Origin: Rubrobacter taiwanensis
Lineage (GTDB): Bacteria > Actinomycetota > Rubrobacteria > Rubrobacterales > Rubrobacteraceae
DNA length: 64,000 nucleotides
Reading direction: 5' to 3'
Assembly: GCF_004337705.1 (NCBI RefSeq)
Contig: NZ_SKBU01000020.1
Span: forward strand, 48,896 to 112,895
Made by a program: the position numbers and the translations under genes. Positions 6,992 through 19,480 of the stretch are shown here, one piece after another. The notes beneath the pieces were generated by a model. It did no database searches, was not told the DNA's origin, and worked only from the letters and a program-made list of their open reading frames with translations. How positions within the stretch are numbered: the stretch's first letter is position 1; the number at the start of each line of letters is the position of its first letter.

Positions 6992-8719
6992 TCAGTCCTC
7001 CTCAAAAAGCCGGGAGAGATGTTCCGGCATGGGCTCTATCTCACGGGTCGTGATCTCGACCTCTCCGTCGCTCCCCTTGCGGGCGACGAAGTTCACCTTT
7101 CCGAGCTCCTCGTCCAGCCCCTCATGATCCAGCCGCCACTGCGCCCCGCGCTGCTCGCGGCGCTCCAGCGCGGACATGAGGATGATCTCCGAAACCTGGA
7201 GCATGAAGTGGATGTCCAGCGCGGTGTGCCAGCCGGGGTTGTACATCCGCGAACCCTCGATGCGTACCCCCGGCGCGCGCTCCTTGAGCGCCCGCACCTT
7301 TTCCAGCCCCTCCCGGAGCGACTCCTCGGTGCGCATGATGCTGGCGTGCTCCTGCATGATCTCCTGCAGCTCGGACTGGATGGCGTACGGGCTCTCGCCG
7401 CCCTCCGGGTTCTCGAAGGGCCTTAAGACCCGCTCCTTCTCCTGCCGGATCTGGTCCTCGTCCACCTCCAGCGAGTAGCCGTTGGCCTTGACGTACTCCG
7501 AGGCCCCGATCCCGGCCCGCCGGCCGAAGACGAGCAGGTCCGAGAGCGAGTTCCCGCCGAGCCGGTTGGCCCCGTGCAGCCCGCCGGCGACCTCACCGGC
7601 GGCGAAGAGCCCGGGAACCGTGGTCGCCCCGGTCTCGGCCTCCACCCGGACCCCGCCCATCGTGTAGTGGATGGTCGGGTAGACCTCCATCGGCTCCCTG
7701 GTTATGTCCACGTCCGCCAGCTTGAGGAACTGCTCGTACATGGTGGGGAGCTTCTTCTTTATCTTCTCGGGCCCCAGATGTGTTATGTCCAGATAGACGC
7801 CGCCGTGCTCGCTGCCGCGGCCCTGCTCGACCTCGGTGTAGTTGGCGCGGGCCACGACGTCGCGCGAGGAGAGCTCCATCTTCTCGGGGTCGTAGCGCTC
7901 CATGTAGCGCTCGCCCCTGGAGTTCTTGAGAATCCCGCCCTCGCCGCGAACCCCCTCGGTGACGAGTATGCCCCGCACCCCGGGCGGCCATACCATGCCC
8001 GTGGGGTGGAACTGCACCATCTCCATGTCCACAAGCTCGGCTCCGGCCTCGTAGGCCAGTATCACGCCGTCGCCGGTCCCCTCCCAGGAGTTGGAGGTCA
8101 CCTTGTAGATCCGGCCCCACCCCCCGGTGGCCATGATCACGGCCGGGGCCTTGAAGTGAACGAAGCGCCCGGTCTCCCGCACGTAGCCGAGAGCCCCGAC
8201 CACCCGCTCGCCGTCCTTCAGGAGCCTCGTGATTGTGGTCTCCATGTAGACCTCAGCCCCGGTGTGCAGCACCTTGTCTTGCAGCGTCCGGATCAGCTCC
8301 AGCCCCGTGCGGTCCCCGACGTGACAGAGCCGGCGGTAGGTGTGCGCGCCGAACGGACGCTGCATGATCCTGCCGTCCGGCGTGCGGTCGAAGAGACCGC
8401 CCCACTCCTCAAGCTCGTAGACCCGGTCGGGAGCCTCCTTGGCGAATATCTCAGCCATCCGCCAGTTGTTGATGAACTTCCCGCTCTTCATCGTGTCCTT
8501 GAAGTGGGTCTCCCAGCTGTCGTCCGGGTCCACGTTACCCATGGCCGCCGCGATCCCACCCTCGGCCATGATCGTGTGCGCCTTGCCCAGCAGCGACTTG
8601 CAGACGATCCCGACCGAAAGCCCCCGCTCGGCAGCCTCGATCGCCGCCCGCAGACCGGCCCCGCCGGCCCCGATCACCAGGATGTCGTGCTCAACCGTGT
8701 CGTGCCTCTCCATGCTCAA
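6992..8719 (-). CDS. sdhA: Succinate dehydrogenase/fumarate reductase flavoprotein subunit
   Basis: Protein of 575 aa that oxidises succinate to fumarate. It has the N-terminal GAGGAGLRAA dinucleotide-binding motif, H48 in the KAHTIMAEGGI segment as the predicted covalent FAD ligand, the QFHPTG and RGEGG active-site segments, HYTMGG and the LHGANRLGGNSL motif. It starts 4 bp after sdhC and runs straight into sdhB. With a single large membrane subunit upstream, the complex resembles the actinobacterial Sdh1 type. Confidence 0.95.
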   Translation of the reverse strand: MSMERHDTVEHDILVIGAGGAGLRAAIEAAERGLSVGIVCKSLLGKAHTIMAEGGIAAAMGNVDPDDSWETHFKDTMKSGKFINNWRMAEIFAKEAPDRVYELEEWGGLFDRTPDGRIMQRPFGAHTYRRLCHVGDRTGLELIRTLQDKVLHTGAEVYMETTITRLLKDGERVVGALGYVRETGRFVHFKAPAVIMATGGWGRIYKVTSNSWEGTGDGVILAYEAGAELVDMEMVQFHPTGMVWPPGVRGILVTEGVRGEGGILKNSRGERYMERYDPEKMELSSRDVVARANYTEVEQGRGSEHGGVYLDITHLGPEKIKKKLPTMYEQFLKLADVDITREPMEVYPTIHYTMGGVRVEAETGATTVPGLFAAGEVAGGLHGANRLGGNSLSDLLVFGRRAGIGASEYVKANGYSLEVDEDQIRQEKERVLRPFENPEGGESPYAIQSELQEIMQEHASIMRTEESLREGLEKVRALKERAPGVRIEGSRMYNPGWHTALDIHFMLQVSEIILMSALERREQRGAQWRLDHEGLDEELGKVNFVARKGSDGEVEITTREIEPMPEHLSRLFEED

Positions 8720-8723
8720 AACC

Positions 8724-9500
8724 TCAGATCCGGAAGAGTATCGGGTCGCTTATGATCTGGGCTATGACCAACCTCAGGTAGATGTCCGCGAACACCACCG
8801 AGAACAGGCTGGCCCAGGCCCAGGTCGCGTGCCGGGCGTTCAGCTTGCTGACCCCCTTGTAGAGCTTGCGCAGCGCACCGCCGCCCTTAAAGCAAGAGTA
8901 GCAATCCAGCCGGCCTCCGATCAGATGCCTGAATGAGTGACAGCCGAAGGTGTATCCGCCGAGCAGGATCGCGTTGATCAGCAGGATCAGAGCCCCCAGC
9001 GGCAGCGCGAACCCGCCATCCACCGGGAACATCGCCAAGACCGCCTCTATGGCGAGAAACGTGACGATTATGATCGAACCGTAGAAGAAGTAGCGGTGAA
9101 TGTTGTTGAAGATCCAGGGCGCGGCCCGCTCGCCCCGGTAGCTCTCGGGCTCGCGGGGCTCCTTTCTCTGAGCATCGTCCGAGCATGCCGGAGGGTCCCA
9201 GAAGAAGGCCCGGTAGTATGCCTTGCGGTAGTAGTAGCAGGTTGCCCGGAAGCCGAGCGGAATCCACAGGATGAAGACCGCCGGCGAGAGCCACTCCCAC
9301 GGGCTGGGTATGTAGGGCGAGTAGAAGGGTGACAGGTAGTTTATACCTTCAGGGGTCTGGTACGTCGCAGCGTGCGACTGAAAGAACACCACCCACAGCG
9401 AGTAGAAGGTGAACAGCGTGAGCGCCGTGACGATGGCTATCGGACCGGCCCACCACGGCAACCGCCGGTTGATGGCCGATGTGATGGCTGCCAGACTCAA
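8724..9500 (-). CDS. sdhC: Succinate dehydrogenase membrane subunit, Sdh1 (type F) like
   Basis: Protein of 258 aa with about five hydrophobic membrane segments (around residues 20-40, 70-85, 138-158, 165-185 and 228-250). It is one fused anchor instead of the usual pair SdhC/SdhD. A conserved-looking Cys/His set (C88, C106, H135, C187, H188, H192, C200, C203, H224) includes CHSFRH and CYSC. Mycobacterial Sdh1, a related enzyme, is reported to carry a Rieske-type [2Fe-2S] cluster inside the membrane, and these residues could serve the same purpose; that assignment is inferred. TTG start with GAGGGAG 10 bp upstream; first gene of the sdh operon. Confidence 0.8.
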   Translation of the reverse strand: MSLAAITSAINRRLPWWAGPIAIVTALTLFTFYSLWVVFFQSHAATYQTPEGINYLSPFYSPYIPSPWEWLSPAVFILWIPLGFRATCYYYRKAYYRAFFWDPPACSDDAQRKEPREPESYRGERAAPWIFNNIHRYFFYGSIIIVTFLAIEAVLAMFPVDGGFALPLGALILLINAILLGGYTFGCHSFRHLIGGRLDCYSCFKGGGALRKLYKGVSKLNARHATWAWASLFSVVFADIYLRLVIAQIISDPILFRI

Positions 9501-9639
9501 ACCGGATCACGCTCCCTCGATGCCTCTCCCATAGAACGCACCTCTCTCCCTCGGGGAAGATTCCTCGACGATAGTGAAGAATAAACCACCCGCACCCCTA
9601 ACGCTGTGAAAAGTTTCTGCGGAGCCCTCTCAAAAGAGA

Positions 9640-10057
9640 AAGCGCCCGGCCGCCCCGTAAGCCGGATTCTGTTCTATCCCGCCATCCATCTCCGGGAGGC
9701 CGTCCCCCCGGGCCTCTCTGAGAGAGGCCGCGCCTACCAGTCCGGAATCTTCCGGACAATTTGGCTTGCTCGCACCGGTAGTTTACCTGGCCGGTCCCTC
9801 ACGGGATACCGCCGGTGGGCTCTTACCCCACCCTTTCACCCATCACCTGTGCCCAGGGAAACTCCCCCGGGCCATCGGCTGGTCTACTCTCTGTTGCACT
9901 TGACGTGGCGGCGGGCTTGCGCCACACCGCCCCTCAGGTTGTTAGCCTGAGCGGCCTTTCCGGACCCGGATGTCTCCACCCGGGCCCTCGCGAGTCCGGA
10001 CTTTCCTCTGCACCCGCCGGAGGCGGGCACAGCGGCGGGCCGGACGGCCGGGCGTTT
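9640..10057 (-). ncRNA. rnpB: RNase P RNA, bacterial type A
   Basis: Read on the minus strand, the region has the universal 5' core GAGGAAAGTCCGGACTC (around 9993-10013), the P4 partner and 3' core ending in the complement of GTAAGCCGGATTCTGTTC (9656-9673), and a closing P1 helix formed by CGCCCGGCCG near 10050 and CGGCCGGGCG near 9645. The length of about 418 nt and the P1-to-P1 closure fit a type A RNase P RNA, the catalytic subunit that matures tRNA 5' ends together with RnpA (encoded here at 22636). The 140 bases between it and sdhC hold only the sdh leader. Exact ends are uncertain by a few bases. Confidence 0.93.
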
Positions 10058-10083
10058 TCCATCCCCTGATTATACCGCGCGAT

Positions 10084-10437
10084 CTACTTGCGGCGGAGTA
10101 AGACGATGCGTCTTGGGGTTACGTGAACCTCCACCTCCCGCACCCTCTCCCAGCGGCGAGTCCAGTAAGGATCCTCCTGCACCTCGGGATCGAACCACAC
10201 CCCCCACCGCCCCTCCTCACAGTCCAGAACCCCCTCGTAGGAACTGTACTCCTTCGGATCGTGCAGCGCCGAACCGGCATCCCTGCGGTAGATCCCATTG
10301 CGCGACCGGAAAGACTGCACAGAGGACGCACTCGTCCCCAACGCACTGGCTATCCACTCGTCGCTCTTCCCCTCCTCTACCCAGCGCCGGATGTCGTCTA
10401 CGAACTTCCTGAGCGAAACCCTCTGGTTTATTCCCAT
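10084..10437 (-). CDS. Hypothetical protein with helix-turn-helix-like N-terminus, 117 aa
   Basis: No family recognised with certainty. Residues about 5-55 look like a homeodomain-like helix-turn-helix (helices around LRKFVDDIRRWVEEGKSDEWIASALG, then TSASSVQSFRSRNGI), and the C-terminal half is beta-rich with many Trp/Glu/Arg residues. Start is the ATG at 10437 with GGAAGG upstream, preferred over the GTG at 10455. A TATACT hexamer lies about 30 bp upstream. It sits between rnpB and a divergent small membrane protein gene. Confidence 0.6.
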   Translation of the reverse strand: MGINQRVSLRKFVDDIRRWVEEGKSDEWIASALGTSASSVQSFRSRNGIYRRDAGSALHDPKEYSSYEGVLDCEEGRWGVWFDPEVQEDPYWTRRWERVREVEVHVTPRRIVLLRRK

Positions 10438-10514
10438 AACCCTTCCACTTTCCACTAGCCTTACATCGCAGTATATCCGGTCGCGGGGGTGATTTACAGG
10501 GCCGGGCGTAGATT

Positions 10515-10542
10515 TTGTCAGACAGGCATTATCTGGTATACA
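10515..10542 (+). promoter_or_regulatory. Sigma-70-type promoter with near-leaderless start
   Basis: TTGTCA at 10515-10520 and TATACA at 10537-10542 are separated by 16 bp. The ATG of the small membrane protein is 11 bp after the -10, so the expected transcript would have only about 4-5 leader bases. No ribosome binding site precedes the ATG, which agrees with leaderless translation. Confidence 0.55.
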
Positions 10543-10553
10543 TCTTGCGTGAC

Positions 10554-10838
10554 ATGGAGACGCTGATAGACATTCTAACGGAGATACTGCGGCTGATACC
10601 TTTAATTCTGGCGTACTACATACCGGCGTTGCTGGCCTTCATCATCTGGCGGGAGCGCAGTCCTAACTACCGGATGAAGGCGGGTCTGATACTGGCTGTG
10701 GGGTTCGGGTTCATCATCTTCGTGAAGCTGCTCTTCCAGCCCGGCACACAGCTTGCGGCGCTGGCGCTGGTCTCCTCCGTTCAGATAGCGGCGGCGATGC
10801 TCTTCGCCTACCTGACGGTTTACCGGCTGGCCGATTAG
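10554..10838 (+). CDS. Small membrane protein, 94 aa
   Basis: Three hydrophobic segments are visible (ILRLIPLILAYYIPALLAFII, AGLILAVGFGFIIFVKLLF and ALVSSVQIAAAMLFAYLTVY), with a charged RERSPNYRMK loop between the first two. No family recognised. The ATG is chosen because the promoter hexamers lie immediately upstream; a TTG further upstream would overlap the promoter. The stop overlaps the convergent NYN gene by 4 bp. Confidence 0.6.
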   Translation: METLIDILTEILRLIPLILAYYIPALLAFIIWRERSPNYRMKAGLILAVGFGFIIFVKLLFQPGTQLAALALVSSVQIAAAMLFAYLTVYRLAD

Positions 10839-12004
10839 GGGTTCAGGGCCTCTTTCACGGCCTTCTGCCGCCGGTCCAGGCGGTAGAGCGTGATATCTGC
10901 TTTGGCTCCCTTGTAGGGCTTCTTGCGGGCCGGTTTGAGGTAGCCCTGCCGGAGCATGGCGTCTAGGACGCTGCGGATCTCCTCCCGCGAGAGCTCCAGC
11001 TCGCCGCGTTCGGTACGCTCGCGGATACTGCTGAAGATGTTCACGAAGGAGGCCGGGGTCTCCAGGTCGGCCACGCTCTTGCACACGATGCCGAACTCGT
11101 AGGGCGTGAGGTCGCTCAGCTCGAGCTCTCCGTTCGGTGAGGCGGGGGCCTCGGCGGACCTCTCCTTCCCGTTCCTCTTTGCGGGAGTCTTCTTCGGTTC
11201 CGCGGCGGGTCCGGGCTCTTCGGCCGGCGGGATCTTCTCGTCCGGCAGGTAGACGTGCAGTTCCAGGTCTTCGTCTACGGTATTGACCAGCCCCCGCTTT
11301 TCGGCTTCGACCACGAAGTCCTTGAACTTCTTGAAGCCGTGGTCGCGTTCGTCGAACGAGCCGAGCTGCACGATCATCTGCTGCTTGACCTGCCCCAGCA
11401 CCCGGGTCTTGTCGCCCTTCTTGAGGGTTCTGACGGCGCGCACCAGTTCCTCGTACGGGTCCACCGCTTTCCTGGGCTTCTCGTCCCGAGCCGCGCGCTC
11501 CTCCTCCAGCAGCGAGGCGTAGGAGATGAACCGGTCGGCGGACTCGATGAGGTGGTAGGAGGTCGCCTCGGAGACCCCGATAACGACCACCTGCTTGCCC
11601 CGGCTCCTCAGCAGGTTCACAAGGGGTATGAAGTCCCCGTCGCCGGTCACCAGCACGTAGGTGTTCACCTGCGGGTGGTTGTGCAGGAAGTCCGAGCACT
11701 CCACCGCCAGCATCACATCTATGGAGTTGGTACGGCGCTTAGAGGCCCGGCCGCCCGGGAAGTACCGGGCGGAGATATAGCGCGGGGCTATGCCGTTGGA
11801 GTACAGGGTCGGTGGCGCCTCGCGGAAATCTCCGTCGGTCCAGTCGGCGTAGGCGGTAGCCGCCACGATGCGGCCGAACTCCCGGCTCTTCTCCAGAATC
11901 GCCGAGACGTTCGGCTTCGCCCCGTACTCATTCACCGTGGAGATGTAGATGTTCTCCCAGTCTATAAAGATCGCCAGGTCTTCGGAAAGGTTCTCTTTAG
12001 CCAT
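10835..12004 (-). CDS. NYN-domain (LabA/DUF88) protein with OST-HTH/LOTUS domain
   Basis: Protein of 389 aa. The N-terminal 170 residues are a PIN-like NYN domain with the conserved acidic residues in IDWENIY, NSIDVMLAVECSDF and TGDGDFIPLVNLLRSRGKQVVVIG, as expected for a metal-dependent RNase. A LOTUS/OST-HTH domain follows (about 185-270: LVRAVRTLKKGDKTRVLG ... HGFKKFKDFVVEAEKRGLV), which in other proteins binds RNA. After a Pro/Lys-rich linker (about 275-320) there is a second winged-helix-like domain at the C-terminus. ATG at 12004 is used; the longer frame upstream is in the neighbouring gene. It is the last gene of the gyrB-gyrA strand run, which suggests cotranscription with them. Confidence 0.85.
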   Translation of the reverse strand: MAKENLSEDLAIFIDWENIYISTVNEYGAKPNVSAILEKSREFGRIVAATAYADWTDGDFREAPPTLYSNGIAPRYISARYFPGGRASKRRTNSIDVMLAVECSDFLHNHPQVNTYVLVTGDGDFIPLVNLLRSRGKQVVVIGVSEATSYHLIESADRFISYASLLEEERAARDEKPRKAVDPYEELVRAVRTLKKGDKTRVLGQVKQQMIVQLGSFDERDHGFKKFKDFVVEAEKRGLVNTVDEDLELHVYLPDEKIPPAEEPGPAAEPKKTPAKRNGKERSAEAPASPNGELELSDLTPYEFGIVCKSVADLETPASFVNIFSSIRERTERGELELSREEIRSVLDAMLRQGYLKPARKKPYKGAKADITLYRLDRRQKAVKEALNP

Positions 12005-12017
12005 CTCTTCTTCGTCT

Positions 12018-12431
12018 CTATACGTTGTAGCGCTCCCGGATCCAGACCGCCGTCTGGGAGACGGTGCTGTCCTCCAGCACGGCCTCGACCCAGAGCACCC
12101 GCTCCTCGGCGGCGAAGTCTTCGGGAACGTCAAACTCGGCTATTATGGTCTGCGACTCGCTCTCGTCGAACCAGAGGGCATACTCCTCGGACTCCTGCAG
12201 GACCTGGCCGTCCTCGTCGGAGACCAGCACGGAGGCCGGCCAGGGCCGGTCGCCCGCGTGCTCGCAGCCCTCGAACTTGGCGTAGACCACGAAGGAGGCG
12301 GGACTCCGGGGCTCGACCTTCAGCTCCTCCAGGATGCCGAAGAGCGTGATCTTGCCCTCTACCTCCGCGTAGCCCTCGGCTATCACGAGAGCCGTGCAGT
12401 CAACTACGCCTTCGCAAGAGTTGTGATCCAC
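12018..12431 (-). CDS. Hypothetical protein, 137 aa (DUF6941-like beta-sandwich)
   Basis: The protein begins with a Cys-containing strand followed by ALVIAEGYAEVEGKITLFGILEEL, the pattern of small proteins in the DUF6941 type (a strand, a short loop, then I-x-G-I). It is rich in beta-strand segments and acidic. No enzymatic motif is seen. The start lies 3 bp after the gyrA stop, so it is expected to be cotranscribed with gyrase and with the NYN gene downstream. Confidence 0.6.
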   Translation of the reverse strand: MDHNSCEGVVDCTALVIAEGYAEVEGKITLFGILEELKVEPRSPASFVVYAKFEGCEHAGDRPWPASVLVSDEDGQVLQESEEYALWFDESESQTIIAEFDVPEDFAAEERVLWVEAVLEDSTVSQTAVWIRERYNV

Positions 12432-12434
12432 GGC

Positions 12435-16935
<4,501 letters not shown>

Positions 16936-16997
16936 CTATTCTCAGCCGGGAATCGCCAGATATTTTGCTCAATGGTGGCACCCGTAGATTTTAACAC

Positions 16998-17031
16998 AAA
17001 AAGCTACTTCTTCCCAGAAAAAGGGGCTTTT
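16998..17031 (-). terminator. Possible intrinsic terminator after recF
   Basis: Read on the minus strand just past the recF stop, AAAAGC and GCTTTT form an outer stem and CTTTTTC/GAAGAAG an inner stem around a TGG loop, ending in a run of five T. The stem is A/T-rich and the assignment is only moderate. If real, it separates recF from gyrB, whose own promoter would lie in the roughly 100 bp before 16896. Confidence 0.4.
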
Positions 17032-17038
17032 CGGGTCC

Positions 17039-18154
17039 CTACCCGGCCTTCTGATCCGGCTCCTGAATGACGCTCCCCCCCGCAACGCGGACCACCCGGG
17101 CCCGCTTTAGAACCTGCGGGCTGAAGTACTCCCGGTTGGTGGTGGTCACCACCGCCTGCGAGCTCTCCATGAAGTACCCCGCCACGTACTCCCGCCGGCG
17201 CTCGTCCAGCTCGCTCATAACGTCGTCCATGAGCAGCACCGGGTCCTCCCCCGTCACCTCCCGCACGTACTCCCTGGCTGCGAACTTGAGCGCCAGCGTG
17301 GCCAGCCGCTGCTGCCCCTGAGATCCGTAGGTGGTCAGGTCCACCCCCCCGAGCAACAGCGTAAAATCGTCCCGGTGCGGCCCGACCGAGGTCCTCCCCC
17401 GCTCTATGTCCGACTCGTGAGCCTCTCTGAGCGCCTCCGCGTACGCTTCCGGGGTCACACTATGGGAGTAGCGCATCCCGGCCTTCTGAGAGCCATACAG
17501 GGCCCTCAGAGCGTCGCTGAACATCTCGCCCAGGGGTCCGATGGCCGCCTCCCGGCCGCGCAGGAGCTGCAACCCCAGCTCCACCACCCGCCGGTCCCAG
17601 GTGGAGAGCGTGCGGCGGGAGGAGATCCCGTCCCGGATGCGCCGCAGGAGCTGGTTCCTGTGCTGGACGGCCCGGGCGTAGTCGGCCGCGGCCCGGGCAT
17701 ACGCCGGCCGCAGCGAAGAGAGGATGCCGTCCAGAAATTCCCGGCGGTCGGCCGGAGCCCCCTTCACCACCCGGATATCGTCCGGGAAGAAGTTCACGAC
17801 CCGGACGCCGGCCTCGCCCGCGGCGTAGCGGGCGAGCGAATCCCGGCGCACCCCATCCACGCTCAGGCGCTTCTTCTGACCCGGCGCGTAGCCGACCGCC
17901 ACGGCCCTCTCGCGCCCGCCGGCGACGACCCGCATCTCGGTGCGCGCGAACTCTGCCCCCCAGCGCACTACCTCGGAGTCGTTCGGCGTGCGGGGCGAGG
18001 AGCCGGTGGCGGTGAACGCCAGCGATTCCAGCAGGTTCGTCTTGCCCTGGGCGTTGTCCCCGACGACCACGTTGAGCCCGGGGGCGAGACTCACCGCCGC
18101 GTCCCGGTAGTTCCTGAAGTTCACCAGTCGGATGGCCCGGATGTAGGAGCTCAT
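17039..18154 (-). CDS. recF: DNA repair/recombination ATPase RecF
   Basis: Protein of 371 aa. It has the N-terminal R-x-x-N-F-R-N-Y start of RecF, a Walker A motif GDNAQGKTNLLES, a signature region (TYGSQGQQRLATLALKFA) and a Walker B segment LLMDDVMSELDERRR, the SMC-like head typical of the family. RecF loads RecA at single-strand gaps. Its ATG overlaps the stop of the S4 gene upstream by 4 bp. Confidence 0.95.
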   Translation of the reverse strand: MSSYIRAIRLVNFRNYRDAAVSLAPGLNVVVGDNAQGKTNLLESLAFTATGSSPRTPNDSEVVRWGAEFARTEMRVVAGGRERAVAVGYAPGQKKRLSVDGVRRDSLARYAAGEAGVRVVNFFPDDIRVVKGAPADRREFLDGILSSLRPAYARAAADYARAVQHRNQLLRRIRDGISSRRTLSTWDRRVVELGLQLLRGREAAIGPLGEMFSDALRALYGSQKAGMRYSHSVTPEAYAEALREAHESDIERGRTSVGPHRDDFTLLLGGVDLTTYGSQGQQRLATLALKFAAREYVREVTGEDPVLLMDDVMSELDERRREYVAGYFMESSQAVVTTTNREYFSPQVLKRARVVRVAGGSVIQEPDQKAG

Positions 18155-18345
18155 CCCACCTCCAGCCGCCGGCCGAAGACCTCCACCACGTCCCCGGACC
18201 TCAGCCGCCGGCCCCGGCGCGTCTCGACCTCGCCGTTTACCTTCACCTCTCCGGACTGGATCACGACCTTCGCCTCCCCCCCGGTGGAGACCACGTCGGC
18301 CAGCTTCAAAGCCTGGCCGAGCCTGGTGCCGGCGGGCACCTTCAA
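18151..18345 (-). CDS. S4-domain RNA-binding protein (YaaA type)
   Basis: Protein of 64 aa consisting of a single S4 RNA-binding fold (LGQALKLADVVSTGGEAKVVIQSGEVKVNGEVETRRGRRLRSGD). In Firmicutes and Actinobacteria this small gene (yaaA in B. subtilis) lies between dnaN and recF and is linked to ribosomal RNA or the ribosome; the same position is seen here. It starts 1 bp after the dnaN stop and overlaps recF by 4 bp, so the three genes are translationally coupled. Confidence 0.9.
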   Translation of the reverse strand: MKVPAGTRLGQALKLADVVSTGGEAKVVIQSGEVKVNGEVETRRGRRLRSGDVVEVFGRRLEVG

Positions 18346-18346
18346 A

Positions 18347-19480
18347 TCAGCTCCGGTACGGGTCGCGCATGGGCATGATCAGGTACAGGAAGTCTCCTTC
18401 CTCGCCGTCCTCGGACTCCGGCACGATCATACCGGGCTTGAGCGACTCGTTGAACTTGAAGATCACGTTCTCCGAGTCCACAAGCGACACCCCGTCCAGC
18501 AGATACTCCGGATTGAAAGAGATGGTGAACTCGTCGTCGCTGGAGGCACTCAGGCGCTCCCGCGCCTCGCCCAGCTCCTGACTGCGGACCATCACCTCTA
18601 GCTCTCCCCTCGAGAAAGCGAGGCTGACCGGCACCGGCGGATTCTGCCGCTGCACGAAGAGGCTCACGCGCCGCAGAGTCTCCAGCAGCTCCCGGCGGGG
18701 TACCGAGATCTCCCGCTCGAACACCTCCGGCAATAGCCGCCGGTACTCCGGGAAGCTGCCCGCGATCAGGTTCGTCCCGAGCACCACATCCCCGATCCCG
18801 AACACGGCCTGGTTCTCGGTGAGCGAGACCTGTATCCCCTCCTCCCCGGAACCGCCGTAGATCCGCTTCACCTCCTGCAACGCCCGGGCCGGAACGATCG
18901 CCTCTATGGAGCCCTCGAACTCGTTCTCCAGCGGTGTCTCCTTGATGCTCAACCGGTAGGAGTCCGTGGTCACCATCCGCACCCGCGAGTCCTCGAAGTT
19001 GATGAGCACCCCCGTCAATACCGGACGCGTCTCATCCCGCGAATAGGAGCGCGAAACCTTGTCCACGGTCTCTATCAGAGCGTTCCCGGCGAGCGTGAAC
19101 GACCTCTCGGGATTCAGCTCGGGCAGCTCCGAAAACTCCTCGGCTGCAAACGCCCGGATCTTGTACTCGTTCCCCCGCGTCGCCAGACGTATAACCCCGG
19201 CCGATGAATCGTGCTCCAGCTCTATCCGTCCCTCCGGCAGCGACCGCACGATGTCGTTGAAGATCCGGGCCGGAATGAGCACCCGCCCCTCCTCCTCCAC
19301 ATCGGCAGCAAGAGCAGTCCGGATCGAGAGCTCTATGTCCGTCGCCGCCAGACTTACCTCGCCTCCCCCCGCTTCCACAAGGATGCCCTCGTGGACCTGG
19401 TGAGTAGACCGGACCGGAGCTATCCGGGCGGCGAGTGCCACCTTCCCGGCAAGATCTTCCTTGTTACAAACTACCCTCAA
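18347..19480 (-). CDS. dnaN: DNA polymerase III sliding clamp (beta subunit)
   Basis: Protein of 377 aa with the three-domain clamp fold. Typical features are the N-terminal strand MRVVCNKEDL, the TDSYRLS segment of domain 2 and the C-terminal YLIMPMR motif that forms the partner-binding pocket. It tethers Pol III to DNA. The start is TTG, supported by AAAGGAG eight bases upstream (19489-19497 region) and by homology. The leader is short, because the origin inverted repeat begins right behind the ribosome binding site. Confidence 0.97.
   Translation of the reverse strand: MRVVCNKEDLAGKVALAARIAPVRSTHQVHEGILVEAGGGEVSLAATDIELSIRTALAADVEEEGRVLIPARIFNDIVRSLPEGRIELEHDSSAGVIRLATRGNEYKIRAFAAEEFSELPELNPERSFTLAGNALIETVDKVSRSYSRDETRPVLTGVLINFEDSRVRMVTTDSYRLSIKETPLENEFEGSIEAIVPARALQEVKRIYGGSGEEGIQVSLTENQAVFGIGDVVLGTNLIAGSFPEYRRLLPEVFEREISVPRRELLETLRRVSLFVQRQNPPVPVSLAFSRGELEVMVRSQELGEARERLSASSDDEFTISFNPEYLLDGVSLVDSENVIFKFNESLKPGMIVPESEDGEEGDFLYLIMPMRDPYRS

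Noticed and set aside
9501..9639. Extra small RNA or gene between sdhC and rnpB
   Set aside because: No open frame with a start and no stable fold beyond the RNase P end; it only holds the sdh leader.
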